The notes under the pieces are model-generated. The model worked only from the letters and a program-made list of their open reading frames with translations, had not been told where the DNA came from and made no database searches. Shown here in pieces: positions 1-6,308 of a DNA stretch of 10,135 bases. Within the stretch, counting starts at the first letter, position 1, and every line of letters starts with the position of its first letter. Both the position numbers and the translations under genes were made by a program. This DNA comes from Alphaproteobacteria bacterium (GTDB lineage: Bacteria > Pseudomonadota > Alphaproteobacteria > Micropepsales > Micropepsaceae): positions 1-10,135 of the forward strand of contig JAGWSK010000307.1 of the NCBI GenBank assembly GCA_028869355.1, read 5' to 3'.

Positions 1-841
1 CGGCCCATTCGCCTTTGGCATGCCGGTAGGTCACGATCCCGGTCCACGGACGTGTAAACATGACCGGATCTTCGACCGTGACTTCGACCTGGAGTCCCTT
101 CTTCCCGGTGTCCGGATCGATATCGCCGCGTGCGGACGCATTGGTCGGTACGCCAGGCGGGAAATAAGACCTCTCGTGTCGCGTTTCGATTCCGCTCGCG
201 GTGTTTCCGTCGATCAGCCGGTAACGTTCGATCACATGGAGCGACCCGCTGAACGGCGTTCCGTAATTATCCACCATCGAAAGCGGCCCGACTCTTTGGC
301 CGATGGTGTCGATCACCAGCACATCGCCTTCGTAATGGCCGACGGAATCTCCCTGCCATGACGGAATTACATACGCCGGATGCGTCGCCTTCATCCGCAC
401 ATGGCGAACCAGGTGACCACTCATATAGAGCAACAACACCTCGTCCTTTCGCTGCACAATCTCCATTCCGATTTCGACAGCCAGTATGTAGGGTGTGGGC
501 TCCGGCCGGCATTGGGCATGGGCATTCGGCGCGAGATTGCCGCTCATCGTCATTTCGCCGCGGTGTTTCACGACAGCAGCGGCTTCCGGCTTCAGAATCG
601 GATTCATGTAGTCGCCAACCCAGCGGTAGTCGTCCATGGTGCCCGCAGGCGTGTGCGCCATATTGACAATCGGACCGGGACCCGATGCGGGTTGCTCGAA
701 ATGGAGCCAGCGCCCCCAGATCCCGGAAAAATCCGGTGGGTTCGCAGATTGTGCCGCCGCGGCCACGGGCAGCGCGCCGAGAATCGCCGCCACCCACGCA
801 ATCCTCAGGAATCGATCAGTCGACGGAAGATTAAAATCCAT
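1..841 (-). CDS. Exported protein of unknown function, C-terminus beyond the left edge
   Basis: An open frame runs from an ATG at 839-841 off the left edge, giving 280 visible residues and no stop. Residues 1-30 look like a Sec signal peptide: basic residues R10 and R13, a hydrophobic stretch around 14-29, and a likely cut after AAA near residue 30. The mature part starts with PDFSGIW (36-42). It then carries GHYEGDVLVIDTIG (168-181), a LHVIERYRLID segment (201-211) and VEDPVMFTRPWT (256-267). From memory, these match a widespread family of secreted bacterial proteins of about 300 residues with a GHWEGDTLVVDT-type motif. I know no reaction for it, so no function is given. An AGGT/GGAGGT-type ribosome binding site (845-850) sits just upstream of the ATG and supports this start. 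The longest plus-strand frame over it is low-complexity and has no family features. Probably only a short tail is missing. Confidence 0.85.
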   Translation of the reverse strand, partial: MDFNLPSTDRFLRIAWVAAILGALPVAAAAQSANPPDFSGIWGRWLHFEQPASGPGPIVNMAHTPAGTMDDYRWVGDYMNPILKPEAAAVVKHRGEMTMSGNLAPNAHAQCRPEPTPYILAVEIGMEIVQRKDEVLLLYMSGHLVRHVRMKATHPAYVIPSWQGDSVGHYEGDVLVIDTIGQRVGPLSMVDNYGTPFSGSLHVIERYRLIDGNTASGIETRHERSYFPPGVPTNASARGDIDPDTGKKGLQVEVTVEDPVMFTRPWTGIVTYRHAKGEWA

Positions 842-844
842 CGG

Positions 845-850
845 ACCTCC
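845..850 (-). promoter_or_regulatory. Ribosome binding site of the exported protein
   Basis: On the minus strand this reads GGAGGT, ending three bases before the ATG at 839-841. The spacing is short but the match to the anti-Shine-Dalgarno is strong. It fixes the start that gives the protein its signal peptide. Confidence 0.5.
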
Positions 851-913
851 GCCAAACCAGCCGGACCTGCCAGCATGCCGCGGGCAGACGCATGGTGCAA
901 TGGCAACGAAGCG

Positions 914-1288
914 TTACGCGATGTCGAGTTGGTGCCGCTCAATCAGCTCGCGATGCGTCAGCCCGGCATGCAGCATCAGCATTATCAGGCGGGCATCCAG
1001 CCCGTAGCCGCTCTCGATTGCCGCATTCAGCCGCTCCTCGACGGCTTGAATGCGGTTGCGATCGTGCTTTTCGGCGTAGGCTTGTGGACCCAGCACGCAA
1101 TAGCCCAACAGATCGGCGGCGCCGGCCAATGCGGCCGAGTCGGGCCGTGCGCCGCCATTGGCCTCCTTCAACTGCTTCAGCGTGGTGATCTTCACCGCAT
1201 CGGGTATGGTGCGTGGATGAACGCCGGCCGCACGAAGTGCGTGATCAAGATTCTGCAACTCCTGTGAGCGGCCGAAAATTCCGAACAT
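914..1288 (-). CDS. Hypothetical protein, 124 residues
   Basis: The frame starts at the ATG at 1286-1288 and ends with TAA. I do not recognise the family. The protein is soluble-looking, with no signal peptide or membrane segment, and is predicted by eye to be mostly helical. It opens with MFGIFGRS, has a Leu/Lys/Ala-rich helix-like stretch over 12-45 (including TTLKQLKEANGG) and a basic helix-like stretch over 75-90. It ends with LDARLIMLMLHAGLTHRELIE (98-118), which could be part of a small helical bundle or a helix-turn-helix-like end, though I cannot show DNA binding. The upstream ribosome binding site is weak. The gene lies 54 bases after the DUF2277 gene and 72 bases before the exported-protein start, all on one strand, so cotranscription is possible. 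A longer plus-strand frame over the same DNA reads as a His/Arg-rich shadow. Confidence 0.7.
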   Translation of the reverse strand: MFGIFGRSQELQNLDHALRAAGVHPRTIPDAVKITTLKQLKEANGGARPDSAALAGAADLLGYCVLGPQAYAEKHDRNRIQAVEERLNAAIESGYGLDARLIMLMLHAGLTHRELIERHQLDIA

Positions 1289-1341
1289 CCGGGTTTACCC
1301 AAAAATTCTGACAGCACTCGATGATGAGCTGCCGCCCGTGA

Positions 1342-1632
1342 TCAGCGGCTGGGCGCAGGCCAGGGATTGGAAAAGCGCCGCTGCGATCTTGCCCGTGCTT
1401 TCGCGGCTTCCGTCGCACGGTCGCGAGGTTGAGCGTCTGACTTCAGCGAGACAAGCAGCCCGTGTGCCACCTTTGCGACGTCATCGACCGCCTGGTGGAA
1501 TGCTGCCTCGTTCGCCTTTGACGGGGTGTTGAACCCGCTCAATTTGCGCACGAATTGCAACGCCGATGCCCGTATTTCCTCCTCCGTCGCGGGGGGATCA
1601 AAGTTGAAGAGCGTCCGGATGTTTCTGCACAT
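1342..1632 (-). CDS. DUF2277 family small protein
   Basis: This 96-residue protein starts MCRNIRTLFNFDPPATEEE. It continues with ALQFVRKLSGF (25-35) and a PSKANEAAF segment (37-45), and ends in a basic, Ala/Arg-rich tail (RDRATEAAKARARSQRRF, 74-91). From memory this is the diagnostic pattern of the DUF2277 family: the MCRNI start, the FNF-PPAT segment, the FVRK-SGF and PSKANE-AF motifs, and the KARAR tail. Length also fits (about 85-95 residues). The function of DUF2277 proteins is unknown. The conserved start MCRNI supports the ATG at 1630-1632, even though the upstream GGAAAAG is only a fair ribosome binding site. There is no signal peptide or membrane segment, so a cytoplasmic location is expected. 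The next gene downstream is the 124-residue hypothetical protein. Confidence 0.88.
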   Translation of the reverse strand: MCRNIRTLFNFDPPATEEEIRASALQFVRKLSGFNTPSKANEAAFHQAVDDVAKVAHGLLVSLKSDAQPRDRATEAAKARARSQRRFSNPWPAPSR

Positions 1633-1758
1633 TGAAATCTTTTCCGCATAAGCCTGGGACTGACGCCACCCTTGCTACGAGATTGTTGACGCTGGCAATA
1701 ATATAAGGGCGCGTGTGTTTCCGCTCTTTACGGCGCACCACACGCTCAAGTCCTCGCC

Positions 1759-1781
1759 AGCTCGCGCCAATGGCGCGCGCT
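1759..1781 (-). terminator. Hairpin after the isochorismatase-like gene, possible transcription end
   Basis: An inverted repeat with a 3-bp outer stem, one mismatch, a 5-bp CGCGC/GCGCG inner stem and a 5-base loop lies 26 bases past the stop of the operon's last gene. It has no following T-tract on the minus strand, so it is not a standard intrinsic terminator. In such GC-rich DNA a stem of this size can arise by chance. Confidence 0.25.
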
Positions 1782-1806
1782 CGCGACCTGTCCGAAGCGC
1801 GCTACC

Positions 1807-2463
1807 TTACTGAAACGAGATCATATCCGTGCGGCTGAGTGTGACGGATCCCGCCTTCAAGGGCTGGTTCCTCAGATTGGCGGATCCGCTGTTCAACACA
1901 TTATAGAAACCGATCGTCTGCTCGTAATCACTGGTCGCCGCCGTGGTGTCGGTGGGGATGACCACGGTGTAACCATGCGCCATGGCGCCAACCGATGTAT
2001 AGGTGATTGAGCCACTGATCTTCCAGCCGACCATAATGATGGTCTTGATGCCTTTCGCCTTCATCTCCTTGTCGAGATCGGTCCCGTAAAACCGGTCCTG
2101 CGCCGTGTTGGTGACCCTGATGTCGCCCGCCTTTGGCGCGATCTCCGGCAACCACATGGTCTGGTTCTGCGCGCGCGTGCCATATGCCACCGTCACACCG
2201 GCCTGGCGCGCCTTCGCCAGGAACGGAGTCACGGCCGGCAGCATCCCGTTCTTGCATTTCGGCTGGTTGTTGCAGATGTCCTGGACGTAATCGAGGACCA
2301 TGACGGCGGTGGTCTTCGGATCCAGCGATACGCGGGCCGGATCGGGCTGCGCCGGCATTTGCAGCGTGATCATCTTGCCGGCCGGCGCATCACGCGCCTC
2401 CGTCGCCCCGCACAACCCGAGCACCACACCGCTCGTCAGGAGAACAGTGTGAAACAGTTTCAT
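1807..2463 (-). CDS. Exported isochorismatase-like hydrolase-fold protein with altered active site
   Basis: This 218-residue protein starts with a Sec signal peptide: K2, a hydrophobic core at about 4-20, and a cut near TEA-RD (23-24), so a periplasmic location is likely. The rest matches the isochorismatase/nicotinamidase fold. TTAVMVLDYVQD (51-62) holds the first catalytic Asp (D58), FLAKARQAGVTVAYGTR (81-97) is the second strand region, and FYGTDLDKEMKAKGIKTIIMVGWK (125-148) leads into the nucleophile loop. Family members usually have Lys six residues before that Phe and Cys six after the Gly of the GxxT loop. Here these are N119 and S152, so only the Asp of the Asp-Lys-Cys triad remains. 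It is the third gene of the molybdenum-hydroxylase operon, 20 bases after the large subunit, with a GAAGGGAG ribosome binding site. Fold is confident; reaction is not. It may be a hydrolase with a changed mechanism or a binding protein. Confidence 0.85.
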   Translation of the reverse strand: MKLFHTVLLTSGVVLGLCGATEARDAPAGKMITLQMPAQPDPARVSLDPKTTAVMVLDYVQDICNNQPKCKNGMLPAVTPFLAKARQAGVTVAYGTRAQNQTMWLPEIAPKAGDIRVTNTAQDRFYGTDLDKEMKAKGIKTIIMVGWKISGSITYTSVGAMAHGYTVVIPTDTTAATSDYEQTIGFYNVLNSGSANLRNQPLKAGSVTLSRTDMISFQ

Positions 2464-2483
2464 GTTGACATCTCCCTTCCTCG

Positions 2484-4649
2484 TTATACCGCTCCGTTCA
2501 GGTCCTGCCCGACAACCGGCAGCGAGCGCAGGCGCCTTCCCGTGGCGGCGAAGATCGCATTGGTCACCGCGGGCTGAATGACGGTCGCGCCGGGCTCGCC
2601 GACGCCGCCCCAGCGTTTGCCGGGTGTCGGCGAAATATACACTTCCGTCTTCGGCGCATCCTTGAAGCGCACGACCGGGTAAGTATCGAAATTGCCCTGC
2701 TCGACGCGGCCATCCTTGATCGTGATTTCGCCGAACAAAGCCGCCGACAGACCGTAGATCATGCCGCCTTCGAGTTGCGTCTCGACGCCACGCGGGTTGA
2801 CCACAGTGCCGCAGTCGCAGGCGATAACCACGCGATCGGCTTTCACCTGACCGTTTTTCACCGCGACCTCGACGATCATGCCGACGATCGAGTCATAGGC
2901 TTCGGTGATCGCGATGCCGCGTCCACGCCCGGCCGGCATCGGCGTACCCCAGTCGCCTTTCTCGACCAGCACATCGAGCACCTGCTGAAAGTCCGGACGG
3001 TGTGCCAGCAGTTCGCGGCGAAGCTGCACCGGATCCTTGCCGGCTGCATGCGCCATTTCGTCGATGAAGCTTTCCATGAAGAATGCATTCTGCGAGTGCC
3101 CCGGCGCGCGCCACGGGCCAAGCGGCACATGCGTGTTCTTCAGGATCGAGATTATGCGGTAGTTCGGCAGTTGATAGGCCGTGTTGATCAGGCCCTGCAG
3201 CGTCTGCGGATCAATGCCGTCCTTCACGCCGGCGGGATTGGCGGCGCCGGCGGAATTGCGCATTTCGAGCGCTGTCGCCGTTCCATCCACGGCGAAACCC
3301 GCCTTGAAACGGATCGCCGCCTGCGTGCGGTAGCGGCCTTGGCGAAGTTCCTCTTCGCGCGTCCAGACCAGTTTCACCGGCTTGCCGACGGCTTTGGAAA
3401 TCGCCACCGCCTGCGCAACTTCATCCGGCCCCAGACGCCGGCCGAAACCGCCGCCGGAGAAGGTGTTGTGGACATAGACATTCTCCGGCTTCATCCCGGA
3501 AGCTTGCGCGGCAAAACTCAGCGCCTGGTCGGCGTTCTGCGTGCCGACCCAGACATCGACGCGGTCGGCCTGCACATGCGCAATCGCGTTCAGCGGCTCC
3601 ATAGGCGCATGCGCGATGATCGGCACGTCGTAAGTGGCCTCGATCACTTTTGCGGCCTTCGCCAGCGCGGCGTCGACATTGCCGTCGTGCCGTGCCTCCG
3701 CGCCCTTTTGATCGAGCGCATCGAGATAGGCTTTGCGGAACTGCGCGCTATTCGTCGTGCCCGCCGCGCCCACTTCCCATTCGATCGGCAGCGCTTTCAG
3801 TGCCGCCTGCGCGCGATAAGTGCGGTCGGCCACGACCGCGACTGCGTCCTTCAGCTTGACCACCTGCATGACGCCGCGTCGCGACGTGACTTTGCTTTCG
3901 TCAGCGGACTTCAGCGTGCCGCCGAAGACGGGGCATTTCATGACGGCCGCCCGCACCATGCCCGGCACTTCGAGGTCAATGCTGTATTTCGCCGAGCCGT
4001 TGATCTTGAGCGGAACGTCCAGACGCGCCAGCCGCCGGCCGATGAATTTGTACTGGTCCGGCCGCTTCAGCGCCGGCTCTTTGTCGAGCTTGATCGCAGC
4101 CGCCTCTGCTGCCAGCTCGCCGAAGCGGAAGCTGCGCCCGCTCGGTTTGTGCGTGATCCGGCTCATCGCGGCTTCGCATTCCGCCGTCGGCACGTTCCAG
4201 CGTTTCGCCGCCGCGGCGATCAGGCGTTCGCGCGCGCTGGCGCCGGCCTGCTGCACGATCACCCCGGTTTCGCGCACCGCACGGCTGCCACCGGTGGCAA
4301 GCGTGCCGTAAACCTTATTTTCGCGAAAATTGCGATTGGCGGAAGCGTATTCCGGCCTGACGAACGCCCAGTCGCATTCGAGCTCTTCGGCGACAATCTG
4401 GGGCAGGGCGGTGAAGCTGCCTTGCCCCATCTCGGCGCGTCCATAGCGGATGATCACCGTGTCATCGGGCTGGATCACCACCCAGGCGTTGATCTCGCCG
4501 GGATAGCGCGTGGTGTCGTCGTTCCACGGACGTACGCTGAGACTGGCCGCTTCGGCCGGAACGGTGCCGACGCCGAGCGCGAAACCGCCGGCAGCCGTCA
4601 GTGTGCTGACGACGAATTGGCGGCGGGAGAGAGTCGTGTGGATGGTCAT
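2484..4649 (-). CDS. Tat-exported molybdopterin-binding large subunit, IorB-type (xanthine dehydrogenase family)
   Basis: This 721-residue protein is the catalytic subunit of a molybdenum hydroxylase. It starts with a twin-arginine signal, SRRQFVVS (8-15), followed by a hydrophobic stretch and a cut near AEAAS (32-36). Visible parts in order: an EMGQGSFT cofactor loop (73-80); a hammerhead-type domain from about 205 (GRRLARLDVPLKINGSAKYS); the SGGGFGRRLG loop (398-407); GPWRAPGHSQNAFFMESF (511-528), the cofactor and substrate region; and GGVGEPG (681-687), where E685 matches the catalytic Glu of the family. The GQG segment lies N-terminal to the hammerhead, unlike xanthine dehydrogenase but as in isoquinoline 1-oxidoreductase IorB. 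It pairs with the Fe-S subunit encoded 11 bases upstream. A GGGAGG ribosome binding site precedes the ATG. The substrate is unknown (aldehyde or N-heteroaromatic are family options). No electron-accepting cytochrome or XdhC-like maturation factor is in the window. Confidence 0.95.
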   Translation of the reverse strand: MTIHTTLSRRQFVVSTLTAAGGFALGVGTVPAEAASLSVRPWNDDTTRYPGEINAWVVIQPDDTVIIRYGRAEMGQGSFTALPQIVAEELECDWAFVRPEYASANRNFRENKVYGTLATGGSRAVRETGVIVQQAGASARERLIAAAAKRWNVPTAECEAAMSRITHKPSGRSFRFGELAAEAAAIKLDKEPALKRPDQYKFIGRRLARLDVPLKINGSAKYSIDLEVPGMVRAAVMKCPVFGGTLKSADESKVTSRRGVMQVVKLKDAVAVVADRTYRAQAALKALPIEWEVGAAGTTNSAQFRKAYLDALDQKGAEARHDGNVDAALAKAAKVIEATYDVPIIAHAPMEPLNAIAHVQADRVDVWVGTQNADQALSFAAQASGMKPENVYVHNTFSGGGFGRRLGPDEVAQAVAISKAVGKPVKLVWTREEELRQGRYRTQAAIRFKAGFAVDGTATALEMRNSAGAANPAGVKDGIDPQTLQGLINTAYQLPNYRIISILKNTHVPLGPWRAPGHSQNAFFMESFIDEMAHAAGKDPVQLRRELLAHRPDFQQVLDVLVEKGDWGTPMPAGRGRGIAITEAYDSIVGMIVEVAVKNGQVKADRVVIACDCGTVVNPRGVETQLEGGMIYGLSAALFGEITIKDGRVEQGNFDTYPVVRFKDAPKTEVYISPTPGKRWGGVGEPGATVIQPAVTNAIFAATGRRLRSLPVVGQDLNGAV

Positions 4650-4660
4650 GGTTTCCTCCC

Positions 4661-5116
4661 TCAGGTCCGCATCAAAGCGGCCGCGCGATGGACCGCGCGG
4701 CGGAGCCGCTCATAGGTGCCGCAGCGGCAGATATTGGTCAGATTGGCGTCAATATCCGCGTCACTCGGATTGGGATTGGTTTTGAGAAATGCCACCGTCG
4801 CCATGATCTGGCCGGACTGGCAATAGCCGCATTGCGGCACCTGTTCGGTCAGCCACGCCTGCTGCACCGGATGGTTGCTGTTGGGCGACAGACCTTCGAT
4901 GGTGGTGATCTGGGCTCCTGCGACAGTCTTGACCGGCACCGAGCAGGAACGCACCGCCTGCCCGTTGACATGCACGGTGCATGCGCCGCACTGGGCGATG
5001 CCGCAGCCGAATTTCGTTCCTGTCAGCCCGATCTCTTCCCGCAACACCCAGAGGAGCGGGGTTTCGTCCTCCACATCGACCTGATGCGAGGTCCCGTTGA
5101 CGCTGATGTTGACCAC
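4661..5116 (-). CDS. [2Fe-2S] iron-sulfur small subunit, IorA-type
   Basis: This 151-residue protein passes electrons from the molybdenum centre of its partner. It has the usual two-domain layout. A plant-ferredoxin-like domain binds one [2Fe-2S] cluster through C38, C43, C46 and C58 (CGIAQCGAC motif), and a helical domain binds the second through C96, C99, C130 and C132 (QCGYCQSGQ and ICRCGTY). All eight cysteines are present, and the length fits the family (about 150-160). It has no signal peptide. The family explanation is that it is folded with the large subunit in the cytoplasm and carried out with it through Tat. The start is GTG (5114-5116); no earlier start in frame is close by, and a GGGAGGGAG ribosome binding site lies 6 bases upstream. 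It is the first gene of the three-gene operon. Confidence 0.95.
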   Translation of the reverse strand: MVNISVNGTSHQVDVEDETPLLWVLREEIGLTGTKFGCGIAQCGACTVHVNGQAVRSCSVPVKTVAGAQITTIEGLSPNSNHPVQQAWLTEQVPQCGYCQSGQIMATVAFLKTNPNPSDADIDANLTNICRCGTYERLRRAVHRAAALMRT

Positions 5117-5122
5117 GGCGTG

Positions 5123-5131
5123 CTCCCTCCC
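5123..5131 (-). promoter_or_regulatory. Ribosome binding site deciding the GTG start of the Fe-S subunit
   Basis: The minus strand reads GGGAGGGAG, six bases before the GTG at 5114-5116. There is no ATG in frame near it, and the protein begins at the expected place for the ferredoxin domain (MVNISVNG). Confidence 0.6.
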
Positions 5132-5148
5132 GCTTTTCCGCCCGACCT

Positions 5149-5164
5149 GCCGGTGCGAACCGGC
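5149..5164 (-). other. Hairpin in the leader of the molybdenum-hydroxylase operon
   Basis: A perfect 6-bp stem GCCGGT/ACCGGC closes a 4-base loop (TCGC on the minus strand). It lies 33-48 bases upstream of the GTG start, between any promoter and the ribosome binding site. It is too small to be a known molybdenum-cofactor riboswitch, which is much larger. It could be a transcript-stability element or chance in GC-rich DNA. Confidence 0.25.
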
Positions 5165-5286
5165 CCGCCCGAAGTTAGCACGCCCCGTCGCCTGTGGGCA
5201 GTGGACCCGTGGCGCCCGGGGATGCCCGCGGGTGGTCCGCAGCGTGCCGAAAGGTGAGATGGTCTGCCGGGTGCTCGCAGGTCGCA

Positions 5287-5309
5287 GGCGCCGGAAAACC
5301 GGAAGCGCC
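5287..5309 (-). terminator. Hairpin just after the aldo/keto reductase gene
   Basis: The arms GGCGC (5287-5291) and GCGCC (5305-5309) pair, and CGG/CCG extends the stem around an AAAA loop, with a 3-base bulge. It begins 11 bases past the reductase stop, a typical terminator position. No T-tract follows on the minus strand, so termination is not certain. If it works, it separates the reductase from the hydroxylase operon. Confidence 0.3.
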
Positions 5310-5320
5310 CGACCCTGACG

Positions 5321-6193
5321 TTAGGCCGGCCCGCCGATCGCGTTTAGCTGTCGCATGACTTCGTCCGATAATGCGAGATCTGAGGCGGCGAGATTTTCGC
5401 GCAAGTGATTTACCGATGACGTTCCGGGAATGAGCAGGATGTTCGGTGCACGGGCGAGCAGCCATGCCAGTGCGACTTGCATGGGTGTCGCGCCGAGCGC
5501 TTTGGCAACCCTCGAGAGCGTATTCGACTGCAGCGGCGAGAAACCGCCAAGTGGGAAGAAAGGCACATATGCGATGCCCGAGCGGCTCAACTCCTCGATC
5601 AGCGCGTCGTCATCACGGTGGGCGAGATTGTAATGGTTCTGTACACACACGACGTTGGCAATTTTGCGCGCTTCCGCGACTTGCGAGGACGTCGCGTTGC
5701 TTAGGCCGAGATGCCGAATGAGTCCCTGCTGCTGCAGCTTTGCAAGGGCGGCGAACTGCTCCGTGATCGGCGCTTCGGTGGGTGCGTGCACCGCGCCCAT
5801 GATACGCAGGTTGACGACGTCCAGCGTATCAATTCCGAGATTTCGCAAATTGTCGTGGACCGCGCGTGTGAGATCGGCCGGACTTTGCGCGGGATTCCAC
5901 GACGCATCGGCTCCGCGCATCGCGCCCACTTTGGTGACGATCGTAAGGTCGCGCGGATAGGGATGCAGCGCCTCACGGATGAGCTGGTTCACGGTGTGCG
6001 GCCCGTAGAAGTCGCTGGTATCGATGTGATTGACACCGGACGCGACGGCTTCGCGAAGCACCGCAAGCGCCATTGCGCGATCCTTCGGTGGGCCGAAGAC
6101 GCCGGGGCCGGCCAGCTGCATGGCGCCGTAGCCCATGCGGTTCACGCTGCGATCGCCGAGCTGGAAGGAAATACCGGAAGTGATCCTGGCCAT
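5321..6193 (-). CDS. Aldo/keto reductase, YdbC/PdxI-like
   Basis: This 290-residue cytoplasmic protein is a full-length NADPH-type aldo/keto reductase. The opening VNRMGYGAMQLAGPGVFGPP (17-36) and the motif DVVNLR (125-130) are, from memory, very close to E. coli YdbC, now named PdxI and reported to be a pyridoxal reductase. Visible motifs: HIDTSDFYG (56-64) with D58 and tetrad Tyr Y63; the tetrad Lys K88 (TIVTK, 84-88); GLSNAT (163-168); and the cofactor-binding LIPGTSSVNHLREN (254-267). The usual fourth tetrad residue, His, is R130 here, a change I recall from YdbC as well. The ATG at 6191-6193 has GGAGAG upstream. The gene diverges from the epimerase-family gene and lies 204 bases before the molybdenum-hydroxylase operon on the same strand. 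Family assignment is strong; the true substrate is not shown. Confidence 0.93.
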   Translation of the reverse strand: MARITSGISFQLGDRSVNRMGYGAMQLAGPGVFGPPKDRAMALAVLREAVASGVNHIDTSDFYGPHTVNQLIREALHPYPRDLTIVTKVGAMRGADASWNPAQSPADLTRAVHDNLRNLGIDTLDVVNLRIMGAVHAPTEAPITEQFAALAKLQQQGLIRHLGLSNATSSQVAEARKIANVVCVQNHYNLAHRDDDALIEELSRSGIAYVPFFPLGGFSPLQSNTLSRVAKALGATPMQVALAWLLARAPNILLIPGTSSVNHLRENLAASDLALSDEVMRQLNAIGGPA

Positions 6194-6230
6194 GACGGGC
6201 TCTCCATTTTTCTCCTTCAGAAGTTATCTC

Positions 6231-6236
6231 TATAAT
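6231..6236 (+). promoter_or_regulatory. Candidate -10 box for the epimerase-family gene
   Basis: A perfect TATAAT on the plus strand, about 80 bases before the TTG start. The expected -35 place (around 6208-6213) is T-rich (TTTTCT) and matches the consensus poorly, so the call rests on the -10 box alone. Confidence 0.4.
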
Positions 6237-6304
6237 CATGTGATCATAAGCGGCGCAGCAGGAAAACCGCATCGTGACGCATTTGTTTCGCGCAAATCGC
6301 AGAT

Positions 6305-6308
6305 GGAG
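6305..6308 (+). promoter_or_regulatory. Ribosome binding site deciding the TTG start at 6316
   Basis: GGAG lies 7 bases before the TTG at 6316-6318. The codon directly before the TTG is TGA in the same frame, so no longer start is possible. The next residues (KRIAVLGYGAVG) begin the Rossmann fold at once, so a later start would damage the domain. Confidence 0.55.

Noticed and set aside
380..1267. A 295-codon plus-strand frame across the left part
   Set aside because: It overlaps two minus-strand genes, one of which has a signal peptide and recognised family motifs. Its own translation is rich in His, Arg and Gln with no domain.
1680..1715. Promoter for the DUF2277 gene from the AT-rich patch upstream
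   Set aside because: TATATT-like boxes exist on the minus strand, but no -35 box at a proper distance could be found.
2775..4715. A 646-codon plus-strand frame
   Set aside because: It is antisense to the molybdopterin large subunit, whose cofactor motifs are unmistakable. The plus-strand translation is Arg/His/Asp-rich shadow sequence.
1807..5116. A nicotinate degradation operon (NicAB plus NicF)
   Set aside because: The gene types are similar, but the large subunit has no cytochrome c domains, the isochorismatase-fold protein lacks the amidase Lys and Cys, and no other nic gene is present.
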